From an uncultured Rhodospirillaceae bacterium (GTDB lineage Bacteria > Pseudomonadota > Alphaproteobacteria > Azospirillales > Azospirillaceae), in the NCBI GenBank assembly GCA_937927415.1, contig CALBDS010000048.1, forward strand, positions 1 through 64,000: a stretch of 64,000 nt of DNA. The letters are read 5' to 3'. Shown here in pieces: positions 43,862 to 52,228 of this stretch. The stretch's first letter is position 1. Each line of letters starts with the position of its first letter. A program made the translations under genes and the position numbers. The notes below the pieces were generated by a model, which was not told the origin of the DNA, did no database searches, and was given only the letters and a program-made list of their open reading frames with translations.

Positions 43862-45097
43862 ATGAGCGGCGCGTCCGGTAAAGACATCAAGAAAGTGGTG
43901 CTGGCCTATTCCGGCGGCCTCGACACCTCGGTCATTCTCAAGTGGCTGCAGGAGACCTACCGTTGCGAGGTGGTGACCTTCACCGCCGACCTCGGCCAGG
44001 GCGAGGAGCTGGAACCGGCCCGTGCCAAGGCCGAACTGCTGGGGATCAAGCCGGAAAACATCTTCATCGACGATCTGCGCGAAGAATTCGTGCGCGATTT
44101 CGTCTTCCCGATGTTCCGCGCCAACACCCTGTACGAAGGCACCTATCTGCTGGGCACCTCCATCGCCCGGCCGCTGATCGCCAAGCGTCAGATCGAAATC
44201 GCCAATCTGGTCGGCGCCGACGCCGTGGCCCACGGTGCCACCGGCAAGGGCAACGATCAGGTGCGCTTCGAGCTGGGCTATTACGCGCTCCGCCCCGACA
44301 TCAAGATCATCGCACCCTGGCGCGAATGGGACCTGAACAGCCGCACCAAGCTGATCGACTACGCCGAAAAGAACCAGATCCCGATCGCCAAGGACAAGCG
44401 CGGCGAGGCCCCCTATTCCACCGACGCCAACCTGCTGCACATCTCCTATGAGGGGAAGGCGCTGGAAGATCCGTGGGTCGAACCGTTCGAGGACATGTTC
44501 ACCCGCTCGGTCGCTCCGGAAAAGGCGCCGGACACCCCCACCTATGTGGAGATCGAGTTCAAGAACGGCGATGCCGTCGCCATCGACGGCCAGGCCATGA
44601 CCCCGGCCCAGCTGCTGACCGCGCTGAACAAGCTGGGCGGCGACAACGGCATCGGCCGGCTGGATCTGGTGGAAAACCGCTATGTCGGCATGAAGTCGCG
44701 CGGCGTGTACGAGACGCCGGGCGGCACCATCCTGCTGGCCGCCCACCGTGCCATGGAAAGCATCACGCTCGACCGCGGAGCCGGCCATCTGAAGGATGAG
44801 CTGATGCCGCGCTACGCCGAGCTGATCTATTGCGGCTACTGGTGGTCGCCGGAGCGTCTGGCGCTCCAGGCCCTGATCGACCAGACCCAGACGGTGGTCA
44901 ACGGCACCGTCCGGCTGAAGCTGTTCAAAGGCAGCGTGTCGGTGGTGGGCCGCAAGTCGCCCAACTCCCTCTACCGTCTCGACTATGTGACGTTCGAGGA
45001 AGACAGCGTTTACAATCAGAAGGACGCGGAAGGCTTCATCAAGCTCAACGCGCTGCGTCTGCGTCTTGGCGCCATGGCCAAGGCCAATCTGAAGTAA
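43862..45097 (+). CDS. argG: Argininosuccinate synthase
   Basis: Condenses citrulline and aspartate with ATP to argininosuccinate in arginine synthesis. The 411-residue protein has the N-type ATP pyrophosphatase P-loop AYSGGLDTSVILKWL near the N-terminus and typical downstream segments (DAVAHGATGKGNDQVRFE, EAPYSTDANLLHISYEG, KGSVSVVGRKSPNSLY). All positions expected for ArgG are intact and the length is normal. ATG 43862 rather than the upstream in-frame GTG fits the family N-terminus. A terminator hairpin follows at 45115-45150. Confidence 0.97.
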   Translation: MSGASGKDIKKVVLAYSGGLDTSVILKWLQETYRCEVVTFTADLGQGEELEPARAKAELLGIKPENIFIDDLREEFVRDFVFPMFRANTLYEGTYLLGTSIARPLIAKRQIEIANLVGADAVAHGATGKGNDQVRFELGYYALRPDIKIIAPWREWDLNSRTKLIDYAEKNQIPIAKDKRGEAPYSTDANLLHISYEGKALEDPWVEPFEDMFTRSVAPEKAPDTPTYVEIEFKNGDAVAIDGQAMTPAQLLTALNKLGGDNGIGRLDLVENRYVGMKSRGVYETPGGTILLAAHRAMESITLDRGAGHLKDELMPRYAELIYCGYWWSPERLALQALIDQTQTVVNGTVRLKLFKGSVSVVGRKSPNSLYRLDYVTFEEDSVYNQKDAEGFIKLNALRLRLGAMAKANLK

Positions 45098-45114
45098 GCG
45101 TCTTCTCCGTCATG

Positions 45115-45150
45115 CGCCCCCGGACCCGGTTCATCCCGTGTCCGGGGGCG
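45115..45150 (+). terminator. Hairpin after argG, likely rho-independent terminator
   Basis: An 11-bp perfect stem, CGCCCCCGGAC and GTCCGGGGGCG, encloses a 14-nt loop and is followed by TTTGCG, a weak T-run. It lies 17 bp after the argG stop and ends before the HAD gene. Confidence 0.65.
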
Positions 45151-45178
45151 TTTGCGTGTCTTGCCACAGGATGCCCCC

Positions 45179-45808
45179 ATGGGTGACGTTCCCGCTTCCC
45201 GCCGCCCGACCGCGGTGGTGTTCGACATCGGCAAGGTTCTCATCGAATGGGATCCGCGCCACCTGTACCGCGACCTGTTCGACGGCGACGAAGACCTGAT
45301 GGAGCATTTCCTCGGCACCGTCTGCACGCATGAGTGGAATCAGGAACAGGACCGCGGCCGTCCGTGGGACGAGGCGGTGCGGCTGCTGGCCGCCGAGCAT
45401 CCCCACTGCGCCGAACTGATCCGCGCCTATGACGAATGCTGGGACATGATGGTCCCCGGCCCCATCGACGGCACGCCGGAGATCCTGGACGCCCTCAAAT
45501 CCCGCGACGTTCCGGTCTATAGCATCACCAACTTCTCGTCAGCGAAGTTCGAACGCTCCAAGCGGCGCTTCGATTTCCTGACCCGCTTCGACGGCATCGT
45601 GGTATCGGGCGAGGTCGGCCTGCTGAAACCCGACCCGGCCATCTACCACCACCTGTTCGACACCTACGCCCTGGACCCGGCAGACCTGTACTTCATCGAT
45701 GATTCCCTGCCCAACGTGGAAACCGCCCGTGCGCTGGGCATGACCGCGCACCACTTCTCCGGTGCCGGCGCCCTGCGCACCGAGATGGAAGCCCTCAGCC
45801 TGCTGTGA
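45179..45808 (+). CDS. HAD family phosphatase (YihX-like)
   Basis: A 209-residue HAD-IA hydrolase. Motif I is VVFDIGKVLIEWD (nucleophile Asp in FDIGKV), motif II SITNFSS, motif III with Lys in GLLKPDP, and motif IV FIDDSLPN. The FDxGxV form of motif I resembles YihX-type sugar-phosphate phosphatases and 2-haloacid dehalogenase relatives. The natural substrate cannot be told. ATG 45179 has CAGGA 8 bp upstream. It ends 1 bp before the left inverted repeat of the AT-rich cassette. Confidence 0.88.
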   Translation: MGDVPASRRPTAVVFDIGKVLIEWDPRHLYRDLFDGDEDLMEHFLGTVCTHEWNQEQDRGRPWDEAVRLLAAEHPHCAELIRAYDECWDMMVPGPIDGTPEILDALKSRDVPVYSITNFSSAKFERSKRRFDFLTRFDGIVVSGEVGLLKPDPAIYHHLFDTYALDPADLYFIDDSLPNVETARALGMTAHHFSGAGALRTEMEALSLL

Positions 45809-45809
45809 T

Positions 45810-45869
45810 GCGAAGGGGGCGCTGCCCCCTTCGCGCTTCCCCAGCCAAGGGCCGGCGGCCCTTGGATCC
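45810..45869. repeat. Left inverted-repeat arm of the AT-rich cassette
   Basis: Starts GCGAAGGGGGCGCTGCCCCC and ends GGATCC. Its first 25 bp form a hairpin by themselves, and the last 26 bp a second hairpin around GGGCCGGCGGCCC. Position: directly after the HAD gene stop, where the first hairpin could also terminate its transcript. Confidence 0.8.
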
Positions 45870-46004
45870 CAAGATTGACGAAATCAAATAAATTCACAAA
45901 TTTAATTTGTATAAAATAACTGGCCTAAGCATTAAATCCTTTCCGGTGGACGCCTCCAAGTCACTGAGCCATGGTAATACATACCAGGCAACGAGGAGGC
46001 ATCA

Positions 46005-46169
46005 ATGATCATTCGTAAAGCTAATTTAATTATCGATGTCGTAAATTTGATCACAACCGTAATTGACTGTGAAAAATTCGATAATGTGCTTGCAATATTA
46101 ATTGCAATTATCGTCATCGCTCTTATTTATAATGCGCCGAAAATAATAAAAGCAATGAGAGATAAGTAG
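46005..46169 (+). CDS. 54-residue hydrophobic protein in the AT-rich cassette
   Basis: A 54-codon ORF, ATG 46005 to TAG 46167-46169, with GAGGAGG at 45993-45999 and a 5-bp spacer. The product begins MIIRKANLIIDVVNLITTVI and has one strong membrane helix (VLAILIAIIVIALIY) followed by a basic tail (NAPKIIKAMRDK). Codon use is AT-rich (ATT, TTA, AAA), unlike every neighbour. No family is recognised. Size, hydrophobicity and basic tail resemble type I toxins or phage-type small membrane proteins, but I see no antisense RNA promoter that would prove this. It is probably horizontally acquired. Confidence 0.6.
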   Translation: MIIRKANLIIDVVNLITTVIDCEKFDNVLAILIAIIVIALIYNAPKIIKAMRDK

Positions 46170-46194
46170 TATTAACCATTTTCTTTGCCTAACG

Positions 46195-46254
46195 GGATCC
46201 AAGGGCCGCCGGCCCTTGGCCGGGGAAGTCCGAAGGGGCAGGCCGCCCCTTCGC
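46195..46254. repeat. Right inverted-repeat arm of the AT-rich cassette
   Basis: Begins GGATCCAAGGGCCGCCGGCC and ends CCCCTTCGC; inverted copy of the left arm with eight differences. It lies 16 bp from the stop of the convergent diguanylate cyclase gene and could also act as that gene's terminator. Confidence 0.8.
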
Positions 46255-46270
46255 TCCCCCTCCGATCACT

Positions 46271-49084
46271 TCACTCTGCCGGCGGCAGGCAGAGCGACGG
46301 CGGCATCGCCACCGCCCCCCCGTCGCCGGTCCCCGGCGGGAAGGTGCAGCGGTTCTTGCCGGTGGCCTTGGCGTGGTACATGGCGGCGTCGGCGGCTTCG
46401 ACCATGCCGTCGGCGGAATTGCCGTCGGCGGAGAACAGCGCCATGCCGACGCTGACGGTGACCGCCCCTTCCTCCTGCTCCTCCTGCCCGTTGCGCACCA
46501 CCGCCAGGGCGATGGGGTGGCTGAGGGCGTCCACGATCTTCTGCGCCACCATGCGGGTGGCGGCGCGGTCCTGGGCGTCGGCCAGGATGACGACGAATTC
46601 GTCGCCCCCCACCCGCGCCACGGTGTCGGAGCCGCGCACGCAGGCCAAGAGCCGGTTGGCGGTTTCCTGTAGCACCTGATCGCCGGCCCCATGGCCCCAG
46701 CGGTCGTTGATGGGCTTGAACCCGTCCAGGTCCAGATAAAGCAGCGCGAACCGCCCGCCGGTCCGCTGGGCACGGCCCACCGCCTGGGACAGGCGGTCGG
46801 CGAACAGCAGCCGGTTGGGCAGGCCGGTCAGGGCGTCGTAGTTCGCCAGCTTCCAGTTGCGGTCCTCGTCCTCCTTGCGGGTGGTGATGTCGTGCATCAC
46901 CGCCACGTAATGGGTGGCGGGGCCGCTGCCGGTGCGGATGGGCGTGACCGAGGTGGAGGATACGAACGCTTCCCCCGACCGCCGCCGCAGCCACAGGTCG
47001 CCGGACCAGAAGCCGCTGCGCTCCACCTCTTCCCACACCTGACCGTAGAGAGGGCTGTCCTGATGCCCCGATTCCAAAATGGTCGGGGGCTGACCCAGGG
47101 CATCGTCGGCGGAAAAGCCGGTGATCCCGGTGAAGGCGGGGTTGACCTGTTGGATCCGGTGGTCGAGGGACAGGACCATCACCCCGTCGCGCACCGAATC
47201 CAGAATGGCGGCGGCCAGCTTCTGCGCCTCCTGCCCCTTTTTCACGGCATCGATGTTCTGGCACCCCACCAGCATGGCAAGGTCGCCGCCGTACAGGAAG
47301 CGGGCCGCCGACAGCATGGCCCACCAGATGGAGCCGTCGGGGCGCATCATCCGCATTTCGAACCCACGGATGTTGCCGCTGGCCCGCACCGCCGCCAGCA
47401 GGGTGCGGCCGTCCTCGGGGTTGGCGATGTAGGGGAAGAAGTTGTGGCCGCTCAGGCTGCGGGCCGCGCCGGTGTCGCCCGCGGCGGCATCCACGGCGGC
47501 ACCGTCGCCGCACAGGCCGAACAGGTTGGCCGCACTGCGGTTGGCCTGTACCACCATGCCGTCCTCCAGCCGCACCACCGCCATGGCGATGGGGGCGGCG
47601 GCGAAGATCTGCTCCAGCCGCACCTGGGTCGCCTGCATCTGGTCCTGCTGGTGGGTCTGGCTGGTGATGTCGCTCATCAGGGCGAAGGAATGCAGCCGCC
47701 CGCTGGCCGGATCGGTGGCGGTGGACGCATGGACGCGCAGATGGACCCGCCCGCCGCTGCCCTTGCGCAGGATGGCATCATAGCAACGCTGATCCCCCTC
47801 CACGCGGGATGTCAGGTGGTGGGCCACCAGCGGGCGGCTGGAATTGGTCGCCAGATCCAGCAGCGGTATGCCCACCAGATCCCCCCGCCCCCGTTCGAGC
47901 GTCCGGCACAGGGCGTCATTGACGTCGATGATGCGGCCGTCGCTGTCCACCTCCATATAGCCTTCGGCGGTGGAGGCGATGAAACGGCGGTATTTCGCTT
48001 CGCTGAGCGATTGGGCGGTGGCGGCGTGCCGGGCCTCCGTCCGTGCCGCCTGCTGCCCGGCCACCACCAGCGACAGGCAGGCCCACACCAGAACGCTCAG
48101 CCCGATGCCCCCCAGCAGAACCAGATCCGCGTCCGACCGGGACTGAATCGACGGACCGGACGGCCCGCCGGCAAAGCGCGCCTCCCACACCCGTTCACCG
48201 ATGTGCAGCGTGATGGCGCGGGAAAACCGCGGCAGGCTGCCGTTTCCACCCACAAAGCCCCGGCGTTCATAAATCACGCTGCCCGACGCCCCATCGGTCA
48301 CGTCGGTCAGGGTGATGTCGATGCCCTGCTGTTCCACCAGCAGCGAATCCAGCAGCGCCCCCATGCGGATGGCCGCCACCACCCAGCCGGCCAGGGCGTT
48401 GCGCCGCTCCTCCACTGTGGCGGGGATGGAACCACCACGATAGATTGCAGCCATCATCACCACGTCGCTGCCGCTGGCGCCGGGCGTCAGAAGGGTCAGA
48501 CGGCGGCTCAGCGCCACCTGCCCGCTGTCGCGCGCCTGATCCGCCGTCTGGCGCCGCAGGGAATCGGTGGCAAGGTCATAGCCGATGATGCTGGTCGCCG
48601 CGACGGGGTAGGCCTGAACCACCACATAGGCCGGTCCCCCCGAAACGGCCGCCTCCCCGACAGTCACGGGCGTGATGTGAAAATCCGGCCGGTTGACCCG
48701 GCGCGCCACGGTAAAGGCGTCGATGTCCGCCGCGGCCACATGCACCGCCATCCCGAAACCGCCGATGCCCGGATAGCGCCGCCGCACATCCTCCGCCGCC
48801 ACGAAGCGGCGCAGGGTATCCTCCCCCGCCGGGCCGACGTCGGGCAAAGCCGCGCGCGCGCCCGCGACCAGTTCCTCGTACCGGGCCAGCCGTTCCTGCA
48901 CCGCGTTGCCCAGCACCGCCACCTGCTGATCGAAGACCATCTGGTTCAGGGCGTCGTCTTCCGCCACCTTGTACCGCCACGCAATCACGGCCGTCAGCAG
49001 TCCAACGGCAAAGATAACCAAGGGTATCCGGTCGCTGATCCGTCTGAAGCAGGTAAGAAGAAGGCCATCATATTGCTTCAGCAT
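46271..49084 (-). CDS. CHASE-PAS-GGDEF diguanylate cyclase
   Basis: A 937-residue membrane-bound enzyme that makes cyclic di-GMP from two GTP. TM1 (LVIFAVGLLTAVIAW) and TM2 (LVLLGGIGLSVLVWACLSLVV) bracket a periplasmic CHASE sensor domain. Three PAS-type domains follow (with IASTAEGYMEVDSDGRIID, EQIFAAAPIAMAVVRLEDG and ILDSVRDGVMVLSLDHRIQ). The C-terminal GGDEF domain has the active-site VGGDEF and an upstream RGSD product-inhibition I-site. There is no EAL domain. ATG 49084 follows GGAGG (TTGGAGGTTGTC); a TTG four codons upstream is possible. The 288-bp gap upstream is AT-rich and holds its promoter region; no gene there was convincing. Confidence 0.93.
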   Translation of the reverse strand: MLKQYDGLLLTCFRRISDRIPLVIFAVGLLTAVIAWRYKVAEDDALNQMVFDQQVAVLGNAVQERLARYEELVAGARAALPDVGPAGEDTLRRFVAAEDVRRRYPGIGGFGMAVHVAAADIDAFTVARRVNRPDFHITPVTVGEAAVSGGPAYVVVQAYPVAATSIIGYDLATDSLRRQTADQARDSGQVALSRRLTLLTPGASGSDVVMMAAIYRGGSIPATVEERRNALAGWVVAAIRMGALLDSLLVEQQGIDITLTDVTDGASGSVIYERRGFVGGNGSLPRFSRAITLHIGERVWEARFAGGPSGPSIQSRSDADLVLLGGIGLSVLVWACLSLVVAGQQAARTEARHAATAQSLSEAKYRRFIASTAEGYMEVDSDGRIIDVNDALCRTLERGRGDLVGIPLLDLATNSSRPLVAHHLTSRVEGDQRCYDAILRKGSGGRVHLRVHASTATDPASGRLHSFALMSDITSQTHQQDQMQATQVRLEQIFAAAPIAMAVVRLEDGMVVQANRSAANLFGLCGDGAAVDAAAGDTGAARSLSGHNFFPYIANPEDGRTLLAAVRASGNIRGFEMRMMRPDGSIWWAMLSAARFLYGGDLAMLVGCQNIDAVKKGQEAQKLAAAILDSVRDGVMVLSLDHRIQQVNPAFTGITGFSADDALGQPPTILESGHQDSPLYGQVWEEVERSGFWSGDLWLRRRSGEAFVSSTSVTPIRTGSGPATHYVAVMHDITTRKEDEDRNWKLANYDALTGLPNRLLFADRLSQAVGRAQRTGGRFALLYLDLDGFKPINDRWGHGAGDQVLQETANRLLACVRGSDTVARVGGDEFVVILADAQDRAATRMVAQKIVDALSHPIALAVVRNGQEEQEEGAVTVSVGMALFSADGNSADGMVEAADAAMYHAKATGKNRCTFPPGTGDGGAVAMPPSLCLPPAE

Positions 49085-49372
49085 GACAACCTCCAATGAT
49101 GCAGCGCAACATAGCGGTGGCGTCCAGGCAGCAATATCTTAGGAATTATTGTACGATCATCGCCGTATGCATTCAAAATATTTCCTATGCGACATAAGGA
49201 TTGCTTCCGACAATCAACAAATAGGAAAAGAGGTGCTTTTCTCGCCATCTCAAAGAAACATCGTTTCTCGCAAGCGCCCAATAGGGTCATCATCGACCCG
49301 TGTGACGTTATGCTGGTTATCATGGTACCTTGATATCTGTCACGTGCCCGGCATATCCGCCCTTTAACCCCC

Positions 49373-49846
49373 ATGACCCCGAAACGCATGACCCCGACCA
49401 GCACAGATGACGGCCACGATGAGGACAGCCCCGGTCCTGAAACGGGAGCCGGGCGCCTGCGCATCGACAAATGGCTGTGGTTCGCCCGCTTCTTCAAAAC
49501 CCGCAGCCTGGCGGCCAAGGTGTGCGCCAGCGGGGTGGTGCGGATGTCCGGCACGCCCATCGCCAAGGCCCACGCGGCGGTCAAGCCCGGCGACGTGCTG
49601 ACCTTTCCCCAGGGGCGGCACATCCGGGTGGTGCGGGTGACGGCGCTGGGAACCCGCCGCGGCCCGGCGGAGGAGGCGCGCACGCTTTACGAGGATCTGG
49701 CCCCACCGGCTGCGGAAACCGCCATGGATTCGCCCCATCGGGTGCCCGGCCACCATCCGGCGGCGTCCGGTCCCCGCCCGGTCAAGCGGGACCGGCGGGT
49801 GTTGGACCGGCTGATGGGGCGGGACGGGACGGAGGAGAACGGCTGA
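49373..49846 (+). CDS. S4-domain RNA-binding protein (Hsp15/HslR-like)
   Basis: A 157-residue protein whose S4 domain (RLRIDKWLWFARFFKTRSLA, through KVCASGVVRMSG and KPGDVL) matches heat-shock protein 15, which recognises stalled 50S subunits. After the S4 domain it has a basic C-terminal tail (PRPVKRDRRVLDRLMG) rich in Arg and Lys. An in-frame ATG at 49388 is an equally plausible start; no ribosome-binding site is strong. It lies 95 bp before the TerC gene. Ribosome rescue or translation stress is the likely role. Confidence 0.86.
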   Translation: MTPKRMTPTSTDDGHDEDSPGPETGAGRLRIDKWLWFARFFKTRSLAAKVCASGVVRMSGTPIAKAHAAVKPGDVLTFPQGRHIRVVRVTALGTRRGPAEEARTLYEDLAPPAAETAMDSPHRVPGHHPAASGPRPVKRDRRVLDRLMGRDGTEENG

Positions 49847-49940
49847 CATCAAACGCACGGATCGCTTGCGCGTTCCGGATGGCCGCCCCATGGTCTAAGC
49901 CATCCGGCAGCGACGGCTGCGCTTGGGGGAACCACGTTTC

Positions 49941-50675
49941 ATGCCCGACATCCTTCTCGATCCCAACACCTGGGCCAGCCTGCTGACCCTGACGGCGCTG
50001 GAAATCGTTCTTGGCATCGACAACATCATCTTCATTTCGATCATGGCGGCCAAGCTGCCGCCGCATCAGCAAAAAACCGCGCGGCAGGTCGGGCTGGCCC
50101 TGGCGCTGCTCACGCGGCTGGCGCTGCTGGCGTCCATCGCCTGGGTCGCCACCCTGACCGAACCGCTGCTCAGCCTGGGCGGGCTGACGCTGTCGGGCCG
50201 CGACCTGATCCTGATCGGCGGTGGCCTGTTCCTGCTGGCCAAGGGCACCATGGAAATCCACCATTCGGTGGAAGGTCACGACGACGGCGGCCCCTCGGCC
50301 AAGCCGGCATCCTTCATGGGGGTGGTGGCGCAGATCATGGTGCTGGACATCGTGTTCTCGCTGGACAGCGTGATCACCGCGGTGGGCATGTCGCAGCACC
50401 TGGAAATCATGGTGACGGCGGTCATCATCGCCGTGGGCGTGATGCTGTTCGCGTCCGGACCGGTGGGCGATTTCGTCAACCGCCACCCGACGGTGAAGAT
50501 GCTGGCCCTGTCGTTCCTGCTGCTGGTGGGCGTGGCGCTGACCGCCGACGGCATGGGGTTCCACATCCCCAAGGGCTATCTGTATTTCGCCATCGCCTTC
50601 TCCACGCTGGTGGAGGCGCTGAACCTGCTGGCCGCGTCCCGGCGCAAAAAGGCCCGCGCGAACGCGGGCCACTGA
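49941..50675 (+). CDS. TerC family integral membrane protein
   Basis: A 244-residue protein of the TerC/Alx family with about seven membrane helices. The family signature is visible: ALEIVLGIDNIIFISI near the N-terminus and LDIVFSLDSVITAVG later, with the acidic residues in the membrane that are thought to bind metal. Members export or sense manganese or act in membrane metal homeostasis. ATG 49941 has GGGGGA upstream. The last codons contain a hairpin that, read on the other strand, is a terminator for the tautomerase gene. Confidence 0.93.
   Translation: MPDILLDPNTWASLLTLTALEIVLGIDNIIFISIMAAKLPPHQQKTARQVGLALALLTRLALLASIAWVATLTEPLLSLGGLTLSGRDLILIGGGLFLLAKGTMEIHHSVEGHDDGGPSAKPASFMGVVAQIMVLDIVFSLDSVITAVGMSQHLEIMVTAVIIAVGVMLFASGPVGDFVNRHPTVKMLALSFLLLVGVALTADGMGFHIPKGYLYFAIAFSTLVEALNLLAASRRKKARANAGH
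50646..50670 (-). terminator. Rho-independent terminator for the tautomerase/MFS operon, inside the terC 3' end
   Basis: On the minus strand the sequence reads GGCCCGCG, TTCG loop, CGCGGGCC, then TTTTT: an 8-bp GC stem with a T5 tract (A5 at 50646-50650 on the plus strand). It lies 37 bp past the end of the minus-strand tautomerase gene and within the last eight or so codons of terC. Confidence 0.85.
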
Positions 50676-50706
50676 TGCCGGACTGAAGCCGGATAAGGGG
50701 AAACGG

Positions 50707-50913
50707 TTATTTCGTCGCCGCCTTGCGCAGAACGGTCACCGTTTCCCCACCGATTCCCCAGTTGTCGGTGTCCACCTCGTCGATCACCACGACGGTGGTC
50801 TTGGGGTTCTTGCCCAGCACATCGACCAGAAGCTGGGTGGCACCCTGGATCAGGGCGGCTTTCTGCTCGGGCGTGGCGCCTTCGCGGGTGATCTTGATGT
50901 TCACGTACGGCAT
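50707..50913 (-). CDS. 4-oxalocrotonate tautomerase family protein
   Basis: A 68-residue enzyme of the 4-OT superfamily. After Met removal, Pro2 becomes the catalytic amino-terminal proline (PYVNIKITREGATPEQK). The Arg in the VLRKAA region and the family strand TVVVIDEVDTDNWGIGG are present. Members catalyse tautomerisation of enol acids or dehalogenation; the substrate is unknown. ATG 50913 starts 13 bp inside the end of the upstream MFS gene, so they are coupled. The reading frame continues upstream within the MFS gene but has no sense. Confidence 0.9.
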   Translation of the reverse strand: MPYVNIKITREGATPEQKAALIQGATQLLVDVLGKNPKTTVVVIDEVDTDNWGIGGETVTVLRKAATK

Positions 50914-52091
50914 GGGACCGTCTCCGTCAGGGGGGAAGAAACGCGGCGGCGGGACAGGATCCAGCCCGCCGCCAGCAGCGCCGCCGCGGCCAGGACCGCC
51001 ACCGCGGCCCCCGTCAGTGCGGCGGTGTAGGAACCCGTGCGCGCCACCGCCATGCCCGCCGGCAGCGGTGCGATGATCTGGCCCAGCCCATAGACCGCGG
51101 TCAGCGTGCCGACCACACGCCCCGCCGATCCGGCCGACAGTTGCCGGCCCAGGGTGAAGGACAGCGACACGATGCCAATGAAGGTGCCGCCGAACAGGGC
51201 CGCCGACAGCACCCCCGGCACCGGCCCGCCCAGCAGCGGCAGCACGATCCCCCCGGCCTGGGCCAGATGGGCGGCCAGCAGCGCCGGCCACAGGCCGATG
51301 CGGCGGCCCAGCATGCCCCAGAACAGCCCCGACCCCATGCCGGCCAGCCCACCCACCATCCACGCCATCGCCCCGACTCCGGCGGTGTCCGGCGTCTGCT
51401 TCAGCAGCGCCACCAGGAAGGTGCCGGTGACGATGTAGCCGCCGCCCTCAAGGAAATAGGCGGCCGTCAGCAGGATCAGCGGCAGCGAGAACGCCGCCCC
51501 TCCCGCCGCCGCCACCGCGGCCGGGGCGGGGGCCGAAGCCGTCGTGTGGTCGCGCACCGCCCGCCAGGGCAGGATCGCCAGAGCGCCGGCGATGGCGCCC
51601 AGCGCCAGCCAGCAGCCGTTCCAGCCCAGCGCCGGTTCGGCCAGCCCGACGAACAGCCCCGATCCGGCGATGCCGGCGCCGATGCCGGTGTAGATCCACG
51701 CGGCCTGCGATTCCCGCCCGGCGCGGGTCAGGGCGTCCAGCACCATGGCAATGCCCAGGATGAACACGCCGGCGCTGGCGATGCCGGAGATCAGGCGCAG
51801 CACGGCCCAGGCGGTGCGGTCGTCGGTCAGCCCCATGGCGCCGGTGCTGAGCACGCTGGCCGCCAGCGACAGCCGGAACATCCACCCGCGCACCGCCCCG
51901 TGGGGAACGCGCGTGACCGCCACCGCGCCCAGGAAATAGCCCAGATAATTGAGGGAGGCGAGAAACCCCGCCCCGTCGCCGCCCAGGCCGGTCGCCGTCT
52001 GCATGGCCGGCAGCAGGGGCGTATAGGCGAACCGCCCCACCCCCATGGCCAGCGCCAGCATCGCAACACCCCCCGCCAACACCGGGACCAT
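50901..52091 (-). CDS. YbfB/YjiJ family MFS transporter
   Basis: A 396-residue major facilitator transporter with 12 predicted helices, of the YbfB/YjiJ (MFS_4) group. The N-terminal motif MLALAMGVGRFAYTPLLPAM is typical of that family. Substrate unknown. ATG 52091 has AAGGAGG with a 6-bp spacer, so the longer in-frame start at 52139 is not needed. It is divergent from the LysR gene at 52229, and this pairing is common for the family. The tautomerase gene follows, overlapping its 3' end, which hints that the transported compound is an enolisable acid. Confidence 0.9.
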   Translation of the reverse strand: MVPVLAGGVAMLALAMGVGRFAYTPLLPAMQTATGLGGDGAGFLASLNYLGYFLGAVAVTRVPHGAVRGWMFRLSLAASVLSTGAMGLTDDRTAWAVLRLISGIASAGVFILGIAMVLDALTRAGRESQAAWIYTGIGAGIAGSGLFVGLAEPALGWNGCWLALGAIAGALAILPWRAVRDHTTASAPAPAAVAAAGGAAFSLPLILLTAAYFLEGGGYIVTGTFLVALLKQTPDTAGVGAMAWMVGGLAGMGSGLFWGMLGRRIGLWPALLAAHLAQAGGIVLPLLGGPVPGVLSAALFGGTFIGIVSLSFTLGRQLSAGSAGRVVGTLTAVYGLGQIIAPLPAGMAVARTGSYTAALTGAAVAVLAAAALLAAGWILSRRRVSSPLTETVPCRT

Positions 52092-52228
52092 TGCGCCCTC
52101 CTTCTCTATTTTCTTCACAGCGTTGAATGGGGGAAGCATGGGTCAGCCCATGCTCCATTTCCAATGAATTGTTTCGATGGTATCATTCATCCAGAGTGAT
52201 ACAGCCGGGATGATGGGGAGGGCGCATC

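Larger units (their letters stand above)
45810..46254. mobile_element. AT-rich cassette bounded by 60-bp inverted repeats (MITE-like)
   Basis: The ends, 45810-45869 and 46195-46254, are inverted copies of one another, matching at 52 of 60 positions (counted by eye). Each arm itself contains two internal palindromes, around GGGGGCGCTGCCCCC and CCAAGGGCCGGCGGCCCTTGG. The 325-bp interior is strongly AT-rich against a very GC-rich background and holds one short gene with a good ribosome-binding site at 46005-46169. No transposase gene and no obvious target-site duplication were seen, so it may be a non-autonomous element or two REP-like repeats that happen to flank foreign DNA. Confidence 0.6.

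Noticed and set aside
45932..46117. 61-codon frame on the minus strand in the AT-rich cassette
   Set aside because: No ribosome-binding site and low-complexity product; the plus-strand 54-codon ORF has a clear one.
49149..49367. Short ORF in the AT-rich gap between the cyclase and the S4-protein gene
   Set aside because: No ribosome-binding site, no family, and the region is more likely the promoter of the cyclase.
50707..51363. Extension of the tautomerase frame upstream into the MFS gene
   Set aside because: The tautomerase starts at Met-Pro at 50913; the extra residues are Gly/Ala/Arg-rich and lie inside a real gene.
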